This document shows, piece after piece, positions 8,564-17,089 of a DNA stretch of 64,000 nt. The notes beneath the pieces were generated by a model that saw only the letters and a program-made list of their open reading frames with translations, was not told the DNA's origin and searched no databases. A program made the translations under genes and the position numbers. Numbering within the stretch: the stretch's first letter is position 1; each line of letters begins with the position of its first letter. Origin of the DNA: an uncultured bacterium (lineage in GTDB: Bacteria > Planctomycetota > GCA-002687715). Location: contig CADEGH010000012.1 of the NCBI GenBank assembly GCA_902826835.1, positions 1 to 64,000 of the forward strand, in the 5' to 3' direction.

Positions 8564-10082
8564 GATGGCCTCCCTCCTGGCGAATCTTGGTCAACATCTC
8601 TCCCCAAGCCTCGTTCCACTCTCGCAAGTGCGCACGCCACTCGGACGGCGGATCCGCGACGCTCTTGCGGTCCAGATCCGGCAACTCCCTGTCCACTTCG
8701 ACTCTCGCCACTTCGATCCCCCCGTAACCCTTTCCCGTTCCGTAGCCGAACGGTATTCGACCTTCGACCAGGTCGCGGAGCAAGAGCCAAAAGAGCGCCA
8801 GGGCCTGCTTCGATTCCGGCGCTTCCGAAGGTGAGGTGTCGATCTCGAACACCATCGCCTCCCATCCCGCGTCACCGAAGCCCGAGCGAGCGAACTCCGG
8901 CTCCAAGGTTGTGAACAGTGCGCTGTCGAGCGCTCCGCCTGTCCAACGGTCGATGCTGACTTGGGTGCGCACGGCACTGCCTGGCCAAGACTTCTCCAAG
9001 TCCGCTGCGCCCATGTCGCGAGGCATGCGGGCGAAGACGTTGCGATTGTAAGTATCGCGGACGAGCAGACGGCCCTTGGCACGTTCATCTTTCCCCGCAC
9101 GAGCCCGGCCAAAGAGACCGGCGATGCCATCAACTTGGACTTGCGCCAAGAAAGGCTCGCCGCCCGCCGCACCCTCCTTGCCGAGAATCGTACGGAGAAT
9201 GCGCTCGGCGTGCGACCGAAGGCACCCCTTCACCGAGGACCCCGTAAGCACTGGGCAGAGGCCCATGGCACCGTCCCGGGATCGGGGTCGGAAGGTCACC
9301 AGGGGCAGTTGGTCAATGATCGCCCCACGCACTCCATCCTTGACGAAGAGTGGTTGCAGCGGACGCCAATGGACCATGAACCGCCATCGATTCTCGCGGC
9401 GGCCCGGGCTCAACTTCGGCGGGACCGTCGGGGACTTTCCAACCGGCCGTCGGGCACGCAGGGTCCACCACGTCCGGATGTCTTCGAACTTGGAAAGATC
9501 CAGAACATAGTGGCGCAACGAGTGATCCTCGACCTCGAAGCGACCAAGTCCCCGGGTCGACGCGCTGCCAATCTCAAGACCGTAGGCTTGAAGCTTCGCG
9601 ACCAACTCGTCGACTGCGTCGCGGATTGCGGCGGGATCTTCCTTGGCGATTTCCACCATCATCCGCAACGGCAAGGCCGCCCCGGCGGCAATCACTTCGC
9701 ATGTGAGCTTGATGTTCCTCGCGGCGCTCCCGGTCCGACGGTCGATGCCCACATGATCACGGATTTCCCTCCGGGGCGAGACCACCGGCGCGTCCGCGAC
9801 CGTCACGAAACTCGCGCCAGGCTTGGACGTGCCGGAGGGGGACCCGCGGCCGGTCTGAGGATTGGCATCCGGACATCCGAAGAGCCGATCCGCCTTGGCG
9901 GGGTCGAGGACGCGCCGCAGAACACCCGCCAGCGAAGTGCCGGGCACGTAGGGGTGTGCGGCGCCATCTACGGTGATTTCCAGGTCCGCGACGAGACCGC
10001 TTCGTTCCCGACCCACGTGAAACGCGGTGCGGGCCACGAGAGTGGCTTCGATGACGCGAATTTCGACCGCCTCACGAGCCAT
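8556..10082 (-). CDS. Fused Cas7-Cas7 (Csm3-like RAMP) backbone subunit
   Basis: The 508-aa product holds two RAMP domains. Domain 1 (~8-190) has FHVGRERSGLVADLE with Asp33 in the place of the Csm3 RNA-cleaving Asp, YVPGTSLAGVLRR (45-57), DHVGIDRRTG (109-118) and the loop STRGLGRF. Domain 2 (~230-480) has LTGSSVKGCLRSH (279-291), QVSIDRWTGGA and the loop GYGTGKGYGG. Csm3/Cas7 subunits bind crRNA and cut target RNA at 6-nt steps. Fusion of Cas7 domains is known in some III-D/III-E systems. The start overlaps the csx10 stop by 11 bp. Whether domain 2 keeps a cleaving Asp is unclear. Confidence 0.85.
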   Translation of the reverse strand: MAREAVEIRVIEATLVARTAFHVGRERSGLVADLEITVDGAAHPYVPGTSLAGVLRRVLDPAKADRLFGCPDANPQTGRGSPSGTSKPGASFVTVADAPVVSPRREIRDHVGIDRRTGSAARNIKLTCEVIAAGAALPLRMMVEIAKEDPAAIRDAVDELVAKLQAYGLEIGSASTRGLGRFEVEDHSLRHYVLDLSKFEDIRTWWTLRARRPVGKSPTVPPKLSPGRRENRWRFMVHWRPLQPLFVKDGVRGAIIDQLPLVTFRPRSRDGAMGLCPVLTGSSVKGCLRSHAERILRTILGKEGAAGGEPFLAQVQVDGIAGLFGRARAGKDERAKGRLLVRDTYNRNVFARMPRDMGAADLEKSWPGSAVRTQVSIDRWTGGALDSALFTTLEPEFARSGFGDAGWEAMVFEIDTSPSEAPESKQALALFWLLLRDLVEGRIPFGYGTGKGYGGIEVARVEVDRELPDLDRKSVADPPSEWRAHLREWNEAWGEMLTKIRQEGGHHA

Positions 10083-12456
10083 GAGTCACCTCCTTCCGAA
10101 CCTTCTCGCGCGCTCGGAAGTGGTTGCGGCACCACGCGGCGATTACGAGCTTGAGGGCCACCGGATACAGCTCCTCGCGGAGTGCGACGGGAAGCCACTC
10201 CAGTTGAGTCAGCGCCCAGATCTTGGCCGGCGCCTCGCGAGGGGAAGTTTTGCCCGGAGATGGGGAAAGCAATTCCTCCACCGGTCTCAACAATCCGAGT
10301 TTGGGCTTTTCGCTCAGACCCCCGACCCTCCTCTCGCGTTGGCCATCATGGATCCAGTTCTCAATGGCGCCCACCACCGCGTCATCCTCCGCGGCGGTGA
10401 CCGCCGCGCGGAGGCGCCCGAGCATCGCATTCGTCGCCTCTTTATGGTCCCAGGCATTGCCGGGGACGAATTGCGCCACGACGTTGCGTTCAAGTTCCGC
10501 CCGGGCCGCGGCAAGGACCATGATCGGTCCGGCGGGGAGGCGCAACAAACTCTCCGCTCGGTCGGCAAGGCTGATCTCGGGTTCGCCATTCTCCGAATCG
10601 CTCCCGTGAGCGCGGGGCCGCCCATCCCTGGCGAGAAGCTCTTTCTCGCTCCAAGGGGGGGACACTAGCCAAGGAGGATTCACGATCACTTCGCCGAAGC
10701 CTTCGCCTCGGCGTTCGCCGACGCCGGTCGCTTGGAGCTTTTGGAGACGAATCCCGAGGTCCGCCAGCGGACTGTCGATCCGGAACACGAGGACCGATCC
10801 CTCCGCGACTCCGGGCAGACTCGGCCGTGGAAGCCCCCAGCTCCGTTGCCACGAGTCGATACGCCGCGCACGCACGAAGGAACGCCGCTCGTCCAGTCGG
10901 ACCCCCGCCTGCCCGCTCAGCCCGAGCGCCTTCGCGAAACTCGCCTCGAGCGTCGCAGTTGAGACCTCCAACCTGAGGGTCGGGCCTCTCACGAGCCACG
11001 GGCTCGCCAGCCAAAGCAGGACTTCGTCGGTACGGGTGGCAGCATGGCTCGCGAACTCCCAGTCCTTCGGCACCCCCACCTGGAGCTCAACCCGCCCATA
11101 CTCGCGGTTCTTGCTGCGTCCGAGCTGCCCATGGATGGTCTGATGCTCGGGGACTGCGAAGTATCTTGCGAGCGCCTCGGCTACCGCCGAACCACGCATC
11201 ACGAGTACGTCCGAAGCGAGACGAGAACCAACCGCAATCGCGTCGTAAGTGTACACGCCGTAGTCTTCAGGACGCTGGCTAGCATCACTGACGGTGTTGT
11301 GCGTTCGAGAGGAGAGTTCGACTTTCGAGATGGGAAGCGAAGCCGTAGACACATCGCGCGGCACAAATCCTTCCGCGAGCTGCTTGAAACCGTGGGGGAT
11401 GTCAGCCTGGGCGAGCGCGGACCGCAATTCATGGCCGCGCTTGCTCCGGAAGTAACACTTCGGAGCCGGGATCAATCGCGCGCAATCCGCGAGGAGGTAG
11501 GCATTGCGCACGATCAATTCGCCATCGCGGAGCGCGGCGAAGACATCGACTTGGTCTCCGACCAGGCGCGCAAGGATCGGAAGGAGAAGCGTCCCGGGGA
11601 CGAAGGGTAAGGACTCGACGACGTTGCCGACCGTGCGGGAGGGGATTTGAAGGGCGTCGAGGGCGCGGAGTCGAAGCGGCCAAGAAGTGTAACCAGAGCC
11701 GCTGGTGCCGCGGACCGCCAGTGGGGCGCGCACGACCGCAGCGCTCTCCTTCGGAAGCTCCGGCGGCCAGGGCGATGGGGCCCCCGCAAGCTGATGGAAG
11801 AAATCCGCCACCCCGTCCGCACTCTCCAATGCGCGCACTCGGCATTCGCCGCGCCCCCGGCGACGCTTGCCACCCAGGCGCTCGATGCCCTCGGCGGCGG
11901 CCAGGAGAAACGTCCTCGCGAACCGACTCGAGGCTTCCTCCGCCCCACCCGAGAGGTTGAGGGTCGCCGTCGCCTCGAGCCGAAGTCCCTTCCGCGCGAC
12001 TTCGGACATGGAGAGATGTCCTTCGACGGCGGCCAGAGTCTGGTTATCGATCGACACCGAGGCGACCACGAAGGTCAGCGACTCCCTGAGAACACGGGCC
12101 GAGGGTCCGCGGAGCGTCGCCGCGACGGCGGGCTCCAGATGGGCTCCGTCGACCCGAAGTCGCGATGGCCTCGGGGCTCCGGGGAGTTTCGACGTACGGG
12201 AAATTTCGTCCCCGAAGAGGTAACTCACCCACGCGCCAAAAGAGGTGCCCGTGCCCGCTTTCGCACGATCCAGGGCCTCCGCCAAACTCTCTGCCGCATC
12301 GCGCCACATTCCGGCCAGAGTTTTCCCCGGAACCATGGGCAAGTCGTGTTCGTCGCGGCAGATCAGGCGGTCGATGCTTCCCGGCCGACCCGAGCCAGTC
12401 CCGACGTGCCAATCGGAGAGGAACTCGATCGTCAATTTCAGGTCGTGGGCGCTCAT
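10072..12456 (-). CDS. csx10: Csx10-like RAMP protein, type III-D
   Basis: The 794-aa product is about twice the usual Csx10 size. The N-terminal RAMP unit has WHVGTGSGRPGSIDR (16-30), LPMVPGKTLAGMWRDA (39-54) and a glycine/arginine-rich loop GGKRRRGRGECRVRAL near residue 200. The second half carries a further RAMP unit ending in GERRGEGFGEV. The remaining ~200 residues are helical and may act as a small-subunit (Cas11-like) part. Csx10 caps the III-D complex near the crRNA 5' handle. It follows cas10 with a 4-bp ATGA overlap. The Cas11-like reading of the tail is a guess. Confidence 0.75.
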   Translation of the reverse strand: MSAHDLKLTIEFLSDWHVGTGSGRPGSIDRLICRDEHDLPMVPGKTLAGMWRDAAESLAEALDRAKAGTGTSFGAWVSYLFGDEISRTSKLPGAPRPSRLRVDGAHLEPAVAATLRGPSARVLRESLTFVVASVSIDNQTLAAVEGHLSMSEVARKGLRLEATATLNLSGGAEEASSRFARTFLLAAAEGIERLGGKRRRGRGECRVRALESADGVADFFHQLAGAPSPWPPELPKESAAVVRAPLAVRGTSGSGYTSWPLRLRALDALQIPSRTVGNVVESLPFVPGTLLLPILARLVGDQVDVFAALRDGELIVRNAYLLADCARLIPAPKCYFRSKRGHELRSALAQADIPHGFKQLAEGFVPRDVSTASLPISKVELSSRTHNTVSDASQRPEDYGVYTYDAIAVGSRLASDVLVMRGSAVAEALARYFAVPEHQTIHGQLGRSKNREYGRVELQVGVPKDWEFASHAATRTDEVLLWLASPWLVRGPTLRLEVSTATLEASFAKALGLSGQAGVRLDERRSFVRARRIDSWQRSWGLPRPSLPGVAEGSVLVFRIDSPLADLGIRLQKLQATGVGERRGEGFGEVIVNPPWLVSPPWSEKELLARDGRPRAHGSDSENGEPEISLADRAESLLRLPAGPIMVLAAARAELERNVVAQFVPGNAWDHKEATNAMLGRLRAAVTAAEDDAVVGAIENWIHDGQRERRVGGLSEKPKLGLLRPVEELLSPSPGKTSPREAPAKIWALTQLEWLPVALREELYPVALKLVIAAWCRNHFRAREKVRKEVTHGS

Positions 12457-14147
12457 GCGATCCCTCCGAAGAAATCCAGATGGTCGAGGGCGTCCAAGAA
12501 TGCCGTCCGGCCGTCGTTCCCGATCAGGCTCGTTCTTGAGCCCCCGGAGCAGGCTTCGGCGAGTTCAAATGCGATGCCGCCCGGATATCGATGGGCCACC
12601 TTTCCGAATCGATCGTCCACCGAGGCGCTCCCTCCGAACAGCGCCGCGCGCAAATCGTGCATCTGGGAGGAGGGAAGGATCACGCGCCCATCCTGGTCCT
12701 TGCGCTTCAGAATTCCCACCGCCCTTTCGACCGAGGAGAAGAGGTCCAGTTTCGAGGGAAGACGCCCGGGCTGCCCCACTGCATAGGGTCGACGGGTCAG
12801 CTCAAGGCCGTTGGGGGAGTCGAGGTGGACCTTGAGCCGTTCCCTCAGCGTCTCGAAATCGGGTGGCGACGCATCGAGCACGGCGTGCCAATCGAGCGCG
12901 GAACAAGGCTCGTCTTTCGTGGCCTTCTTGGCGGAGTGCAATAGTCTCTCTGCGAGTTGCATGGCAATCGAGAAGGGGAAATGGTGCTTCACGATGGCCA
13001 CACCGGCGCAGGCACGCAGGCCGCTGGTGGCGTCCGCGGTGGTCGGTTTCGGCTGAACTTGCCTTGTGCGGCTCACCACTCGGGCGATCAGATTGTCGGA
13101 ACCGGTCAAAGACTCGAATTCGGCGAGATACTTGCTCGCGAAAAGTAAGGCAAACTGCCCCGCGCAAAGAACGGTCAGATCGTCGCCACCGATGACGAGC
13201 GGGAGCACAGGGGTCTTTTTGCGCAGGGCTCCCAATCCCGCCGCCCTGGTCCATGCGAGCCAGACCTCCTTGAGTGCGCGGGCGAACGCACGCCATGCAC
13301 AATCGTCGAGTCGCCGGGAGAAATTGGAAACCAGCTCCTCGTAGGGACCGAAGTCGGAGCCCGAGCGAGACAGCTCACCGAGCTTCGAGAAGATCTTGCC
13401 GAGGCCGTTGGCGTCGGCATGAATCACCGCGAGGTAAGACCAAGGCCCATCCGACTTCCCTTGCGAGTCTTCGAGGTGGTCGATGTTCCAGGCGAGATCT
13501 TTCAGGATCGCCTCAGGAAGGTCCTCATCTGCGTACCCTTCGAGGCCTCGTTTCAATCGGTCCTGAAACGCCACGAACGGCTTCTCCAAGTCGCTCTCTC
13601 GCTCGGTGCAGTCGCTCTCTCGCTCGGTGCAGTCGCTCTCTCGCTCGGTGCGCTCGAGGCGCGACCAAAGAGAGGGGCTCATCGTCAGCGCCGGGTCGGG
13701 TTCCCAGATCCCAGGAATCGCGGGCTCCCCCGAAACATCGGCCTCGGCCATCCAGGGGAGCTTTTGATGCCGAAAACGCGGGCCGGAGAGCCTTCCACGG
13801 AGACGAGCGAGTTCCGCATAGGCGCGCTTGACCGCCTCCGCGATCCCTCCATTGCACGGCTCCGTGACCCCGACGAGGTCGAGACCCGGAATATCCACCA
13901 TCGCCTTGCGGGTCACACGATAGACCCACTCCTGGGCCTTCTTGGCCGTCGCAAACGTGGCCTCGGCTTTTCCGGACGTCGCGAGGATCACGAATCCTTC
14001 CAGACCTACGGCCTCTTTCCGTGCGAATTCGATGATCTCCACGATCCGCTGGGAAGCGCCCACCGCCGCGCGCAGGCGGTTGGTTTCCCCGATGTAGCTC
14101 TGGTTGCTCCCCGTCTCGAGGACCGCCAGGGTCGTCGTCTCTACCAT
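12453..14147 (-). CDS. cas10: Cas10 (type III-D), HD-less, with GGDD cyclase motif
   Basis: The product is 564 aa. There is no N-terminal HD nuclease domain: no HD pair is seen and the protein is short for Cas10. A palm-like start (YIGETNRLRAAVGASQRI, ~18-35) is followed by a variable linker. The catalytic palm then has YLAVIHADANGLGK (238-251) and VIGGDDLTVL (318-327, GGDD 320-323). GGDD palms polymerise ATP into cyclic oligoadenylate when target RNA binds. DNA cutting by Cas10 itself is unlikely, so immunity should rely on cOA effectors, and three CARF genes are present. Residues ~167-187 are three TERESDC copies. It is the first gene of the operon, preceded by a GAGAGGGA ribosome site. Confidence 0.9.
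   Translation of the reverse strand: MVETTTLAVLETGSNQSYIGETNRLRAAVGASQRIVEIIEFARKEAVGLEGFVILATSGKAEATFATAKKAQEWVYRVTRKAMVDIPGLDLVGVTEPCNGGIAEAVKRAYAELARLRGRLSGPRFRHQKLPWMAEADVSGEPAIPGIWEPDPALTMSPSLWSRLERTERESDCTERESDCTERESDLEKPFVAFQDRLKRGLEGYADEDLPEAILKDLAWNIDHLEDSQGKSDGPWSYLAVIHADANGLGKIFSKLGELSRSGSDFGPYEELVSNFSRRLDDCAWRAFARALKEVWLAWTRAAGLGALRKKTPVLPLVIGGDDLTVLCAGQFALLFASKYLAEFESLTGSDNLIARVVSRTRQVQPKPTTADATSGLRACAGVAIVKHHFPFSIAMQLAERLLHSAKKATKDEPCSALDWHAVLDASPPDFETLRERLKVHLDSPNGLELTRRPYAVGQPGRLPSKLDLFSSVERAVGILKRKDQDGRVILPSSQMHDLRAALFGGSASVDDRFGKVAHRYPGGIAFELAEACSGGSRTSLIGNDGRTAFLDALDHLDFFGGIA
13590..13652. repeat. 21-bp tandem triplication inside cas10
   Basis: Three consecutive 21-bp units (GTCGCTCTCTCGCTCGGTG plus two bases on the plus strand) encode TERESDC three times in the Cas10 linker. 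Units one and two are identical; the third differs at its last base. The length preserves frame. This is a likely slippage hotspot between the two palm segments. Confidence 0.9.
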
Positions 14148-14212
14148 CGCTGCGTCCCTCTCGTCTGTTCAGTCGCTTCGCCGAGCCGACCAGGTCGTCC
14201 CGCCGTCGCGCG

Positions 14213-14243
14213 GATCATAAGGCACCGAGTCGCATTGTGTCCA
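14213..14243 (-). promoter_or_regulatory. Sigma70-like promoter of the cas10 operon
   Basis: On the minus strand TGGACA (14243-14238; 5 of 6 to TTGACA) is followed after 18 bp by TATGAT (14219-14214; 5 of 6 to TATAAT). The predicted start of transcription, near 14207, is 60 bp before the cas10 ATG. The -10 lies in CGGTGCCTTATGATC, which differs at one base from a sequence upstream of the Cas6-RT-Cas1 gene. Confidence 0.6.
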
Positions 14244-14400
14244 GGCGTCCTCGTGCCAAACGCTCGGAACTCTCAAGATGTGACCATCAAACCGCGCAGT
14301 CCGCCCCCAATAGACCCCCGACAGAGAGATCGAGACTCGTCCGCATGATCGGCGCGCGCCACCCGCGCCGGTGTCCGTCACCCCCGGCGAAAAAAGGCGT

Positions 14401-14424
14401 GAACTTTCGTCGGGAAGCCGCGTT
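14401..14424 (+). promoter_or_regulatory. Candidate ECF-type promoter before the sigma-factor gene
   Basis: GAAC (14401-14404), a 16-bp spacer and CGTT (14421-14424) resemble the GGAAC-N16-CGTC pattern of many ECF sigma-dependent promoters. It lies ~150 bp upstream of the ECF-like sigma gene and on the same strand, which would fit autoregulation. The motif is short and could be chance. The rest of the 426-bp divergent region (14148-14573) shows only this and the cas10 promoter. Confidence 0.3.
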
Positions 14425-14573
14425 CCATTCTCGGATCCCGTTCGGTTGGTTCTCAGGGGATGGTGGTCACGACCGCCAGCCCCGGTCGATACTCGGAGCC
14501 CCGGCACTCTCGCAGCCGGCCTCCGGAGCCAGGTGGACACGCCGTCCTCCCGGCCCGACCTTGGAGGAACCCG

Positions 14574-15299
14574 ATGGATCTTGTGACCGAATTCCTGTTC
14601 TCCGACCGCTTTCAGGGCTTTGCGAGAAAGTCCCTGTCTTCGGTAGGGCTAACGGACCCCGACTCCCTCGGCCAATTGACCGAGCTGTTGGCCGACTACG
14701 CCCGCTCCCATGGCTTCTTCGGCGACGACCGGCCTCCCCACTGGCAGGCCTTGCTGATTTCCCGTGCCAGACACGCGGGCAGGGACTTCTGCCGCACGCG
14801 GTCACGGCGAAGGGTGCTGGTCCCCGCCGCTTCCGCGCACCAGGACGGGGCCGAGTGCGATCCCCAGCAACTCGCTGCCCCTACCACCCGCTCCGCTCCT
14901 GAGATCGCCAACTCGAGCGAAATCTGCGACGCCACCCGGGCCGCGATCCAAGAGCTTCCCGAAAAACAGCGATTCGCCGTCTTGCAAACCGCGGTCGGCG
15001 CGACCCCCGCCGAGATTGCCCGAAGTCTCGGAGTCAACCCCCAGGCGGCCCGCGCCAGCCTGCGGCGAGGGCGCAAGCACCTCCTGCAAATCCTGCTTGC
15101 CCGCAATCTCTTGACGCCCCAACTCCGGGCTGCGGCTCTCCGAGCGACCGGGCGGCGGGGCAAACCCGACTCTCCCCCTGACTCAGGCAACCAGCTTGGA
15201 GCGGCGGGAGCCAAAGCAATCCTCCAGCCGAGACTTCCAACTATGGGCGATCGATTTTCCGGTATCGTGGTGCCGAGATTGGAGCCTGAATTGCCGTGA
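14574..15299 (+). CDS. ECF-type RNA polymerase sigma factor (CRISPR-associated, CalpS-like)
   Basis: The product is 241 aa. ATG 14574 follows a strong GGAGGA site at 14563-14568; the in-frame GTG/ATG at 14460 lacks one. Residues ~10-80 resemble sigma region 2, ending in an Arg-rich 2.4-like stretch (SRARHAGRDFCRTRSRRR). Residues 118-176 are a clear region 4 helix-turn-helix: AIQELPEKQRFAVLQ then TPAEIARSLGVNPQAARASL. The basic tail (180-241) is unusual. The stop overlaps the next start (GTGA), so this and the two following genes are translationally coupled, leading into the Lon-CARF gene. It is likely held inactive by a downstream product. Its target promoters are unknown. Confidence 0.75.
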   Translation: MDLVTEFLFSDRFQGFARKSLSSVGLTDPDSLGQLTELLADYARSHGFFGDDRPPHWQALLISRARHAGRDFCRTRSRRRVLVPAASAHQDGAECDPQQLAAPTTRSAPEIANSSEICDATRAAIQELPEKQRFAVLQTAVGATPAEIARSLGVNPQAARASLRRGRKHLLQILLARNLLTPQLRAAALRATGRRGKPDSPPDSGNQLGAAGAKAILQPRLPTMGDRFSGIVVPRLEPELP

Positions 15300-16135
15300 C
15301 CGTATCCGAGGATCCAGGCGATGAACTCCTGCGTCAGCCCGCCGTCTGGCTGCAGCGGATGATCCCGAGTGTCGTGCGGAGTCTTCGGTTCCGAGGTTAT
15401 GCGCAGTGGCCCGAAGAGACCCTGCTCGCTGCCGTGAGCGCGGCGGCGCGAGGAAGGTACCCGGCAGCCGTCCAGTATGTGGAGCACATAGCCGCCCGCA
15501 CGAACTTGGACGAGGTGGACGAGAAATCGGCTGCCATCGCCGCCCGCGCCGCCCTTTACTTCCTCGCCGTCAGAAATTCGGCCATCCGGATCCTCGACCA
15601 GGGCGGCCAGCCCGCGCGCGTTTCCGTTCCTCCGGCCGCAGTCGCAGAGCAATCGCCGATTCCTGCCAACGCTCCGACTTCCGTCATGCGGCCAGATTCG
15701 GCACCGGCCCCTTCTCCTCAGGCAGGCCACGGAGGCAACGAATCCCCGGGCGCGCACGATCACTTCCCGCCACCGATGTCGGTCGCCCCCTCCGGCGGAT
15801 CAGGGTTCGCGCTGCCTCCGCTCGGAACGATGGCCGGCGCGGATCGGGATCACGGGAGGACTCCCCCGCGCGCAATCGCGATGATCGACTCCACGGTGTC
15901 GGCCCTTGAGTCCATCGTGGCCCGCCTCTCTGCCGTCGAGCGTGCCGCGCTGCTCCAACCCGGTCTGGTGACTACCCAGTCCAACATCCTCCACGCCCTG
16001 TCCCAAATCGGACGGGATCTCGCGGAACAATCCACGCCTGAGGTCATAGAATTGCGGGCGAAATTGACCTCGCGAATCCGGGACTATCTTGTGGACGTCG
16101 GTCACCCCCCGGCCGACCCGGGAGCGAGCCCATGA
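15296..16135 (+). CDS. Unknown two-domain protein with long flexible linker; candidate protease substrate
   Basis: The product is 279 aa, starting at a GTG that overlaps the sigma stop (GTGA) and ending in ATGA overlap with the next gene. I do not recognise a family. Residues ~1-103 are helical. Residues ~104-192 are a Pro/Ala/Gly/Ser-rich, low-complexity linker. Residues ~193-268 are again helical and heptad-like (VSALESIVARLSAVERAALL). There is no membrane segment and no export signal. Sandwiched between a sigma factor and a zinc-motif anti-sigma candidate, it could be part of the sigma-inhibiting complex. The exposed linker is an attractive place for cleavage by the Lon-like protein. That role is inference only. 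Confidence 0.7.
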   Translation: MTVSEDPGDELLRQPAVWLQRMIPSVVRSLRFRGYAQWPEETLLAAVSAAARGRYPAAVQYVEHIAARTNLDEVDEKSAAIAARAALYFLAVRNSAIRILDQGGQPARVSVPPAAVAEQSPIPANAPTSVMRPDSAPAPSPQAGHGGNESPGAHDHFPPPMSVAPSGGSGFALPPLGTMAGADRDHGRTPPRAIAMIDSTVSALESIVARLSAVERAALLQPGLVTTQSNILHALSQIGRDLAEQSTPEVIELRAKLTSRIRDYLVDVGHPPADPGASP

Positions 16136-16962
16136 CGACCCCCGAAAACCTCCCCTGCGCATACAGAGAAGCCCTGACCGACTGGGCGACCATCGCATGG
16201 ATCGTCGCCGCGGGGCAGGAATCGCGAGACTTCTTCGCTCATCGGGAATCCTGCCATTCCTGCACCCAGGCCTGGCGGATTGCGGCGGGCTATTTGGTCC
16301 AAGTCCCCAATTTGGTCGACACGCTCCTCGCTCACCGTGGCCTCGACGAGGTGCTGCGCATTTTGCCTCGCTCGGACGGACCGGGTGGAGTCGACTTGGT
16401 TCCTTCGTCCGCCTTCGTCACGCGCGCGGCCTCGGACGACGAGCGGGAAGGCCTTCGTCGCCTCCTGAGCACCACGTTTCGGGAACAGGGCCTGCCGGAG
16501 CTGGCAAAGGAGTGGGTGCGCCCGCCGGTTCAGTACGCCGTAGCCGAGGCGGCTTCGCCACTGGAGCCTCGGTTCGCTCTCCCGGACGCAGGCCTTCAGC
16601 TCCGCGCCGCCGCGGAGGGTGGAACGCTCCTTAGCGGCCGAACCCAAGTTTCGACGTGGGAATTCTCACACCTCGGAACGTCGACCGAACTGAGGCTCCG
16701 CGTTCCCGAGCGCTCCGAGTATGGAGACGACGAGCGACTGGAACTGCGAGCGATTTCGACGGAAGCCGCGGCGCGGGCCCGGTTTCAATCCCGCAGCGCT
16801 CGTCTGGGGGGGGTGCCACTCCAGTTCCGCGCGGGGGTTGCGGCCCTGTCACTCCGCGATCTTCGGCGAGCGGTCGGTGCGGCCGGGGCGACCCCGCCCT
16901 TGCAGATCGACATCGACGGTGTGTGGCACCTCGCCAAGTTTATAGAGCAGCGCCTGGAGTGA
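16132..16962 (+). CDS. Soluble zinc-binding anti-sigma-like protein (HxxxCxxC)
   Basis: The product is 276 aa. The start overlaps the preceding stop (ATGA). Near the N-terminus is His37-x3-Cys41-x2-Cys44, inside FFAHRESCHSCTQAWRIA, the ZAS/zf-HC2 arrangement of many ECF anti-sigma factors. Helices flank the motif as in ZAS domains. The C-terminal ~150 residues are beta-rich with no recognised family (e.g. STELRLRVPE, ~184-193; PLQIDIDGVWHL, ~257-268). Unlike most anti-sigmas there is no transmembrane helix, fitting a cytoplasmic signal. The neighbouring Lon-CARF protease suggests it could be the protein destroyed to free the sigma factor, as CalpT is by CalpL. Interaction and cleavage are inferred. 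Confidence 0.7.
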   Translation: MTTPENLPCAYREALTDWATIAWIVAAGQESRDFFAHRESCHSCTQAWRIAAGYLVQVPNLVDTLLAHRGLDEVLRILPRSDGPGGVDLVPSSAFVTRAASDDEREGLRRLLSTTFREQGLPELAKEWVRPPVQYAVAEAASPLEPRFALPDAGLQLRAAAEGGTLLSGRTQVSTWEFSHLGTSTELRLRVPERSEYGDDERLELRAISTEAAARARFQSRSARLGGVPLQFRAGVAALSLRDLRRAVGAAGATPPLQIDIDGVWHLAKFIEQRLE

Positions 16963-17089
16963 GCCGCTCGGGCGGGCCCGGAACCACTCTTCTTCACCCT
17001 CCCCCGCCCTCTCTCTCCTCCCGACACCGCGATCTCCTCGTTTTCGATTCCTCTCAGAGCAGCGGCAGAGCCATCCCCAAGGAGTCCCC

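Noticed and set aside
14460..14573. Upstream in-frame extension of the sigma factor gene
   Set aside because: No ribosome site; the extension is Arg/Pro-rich, while GGAGGA sits correctly before 14574.
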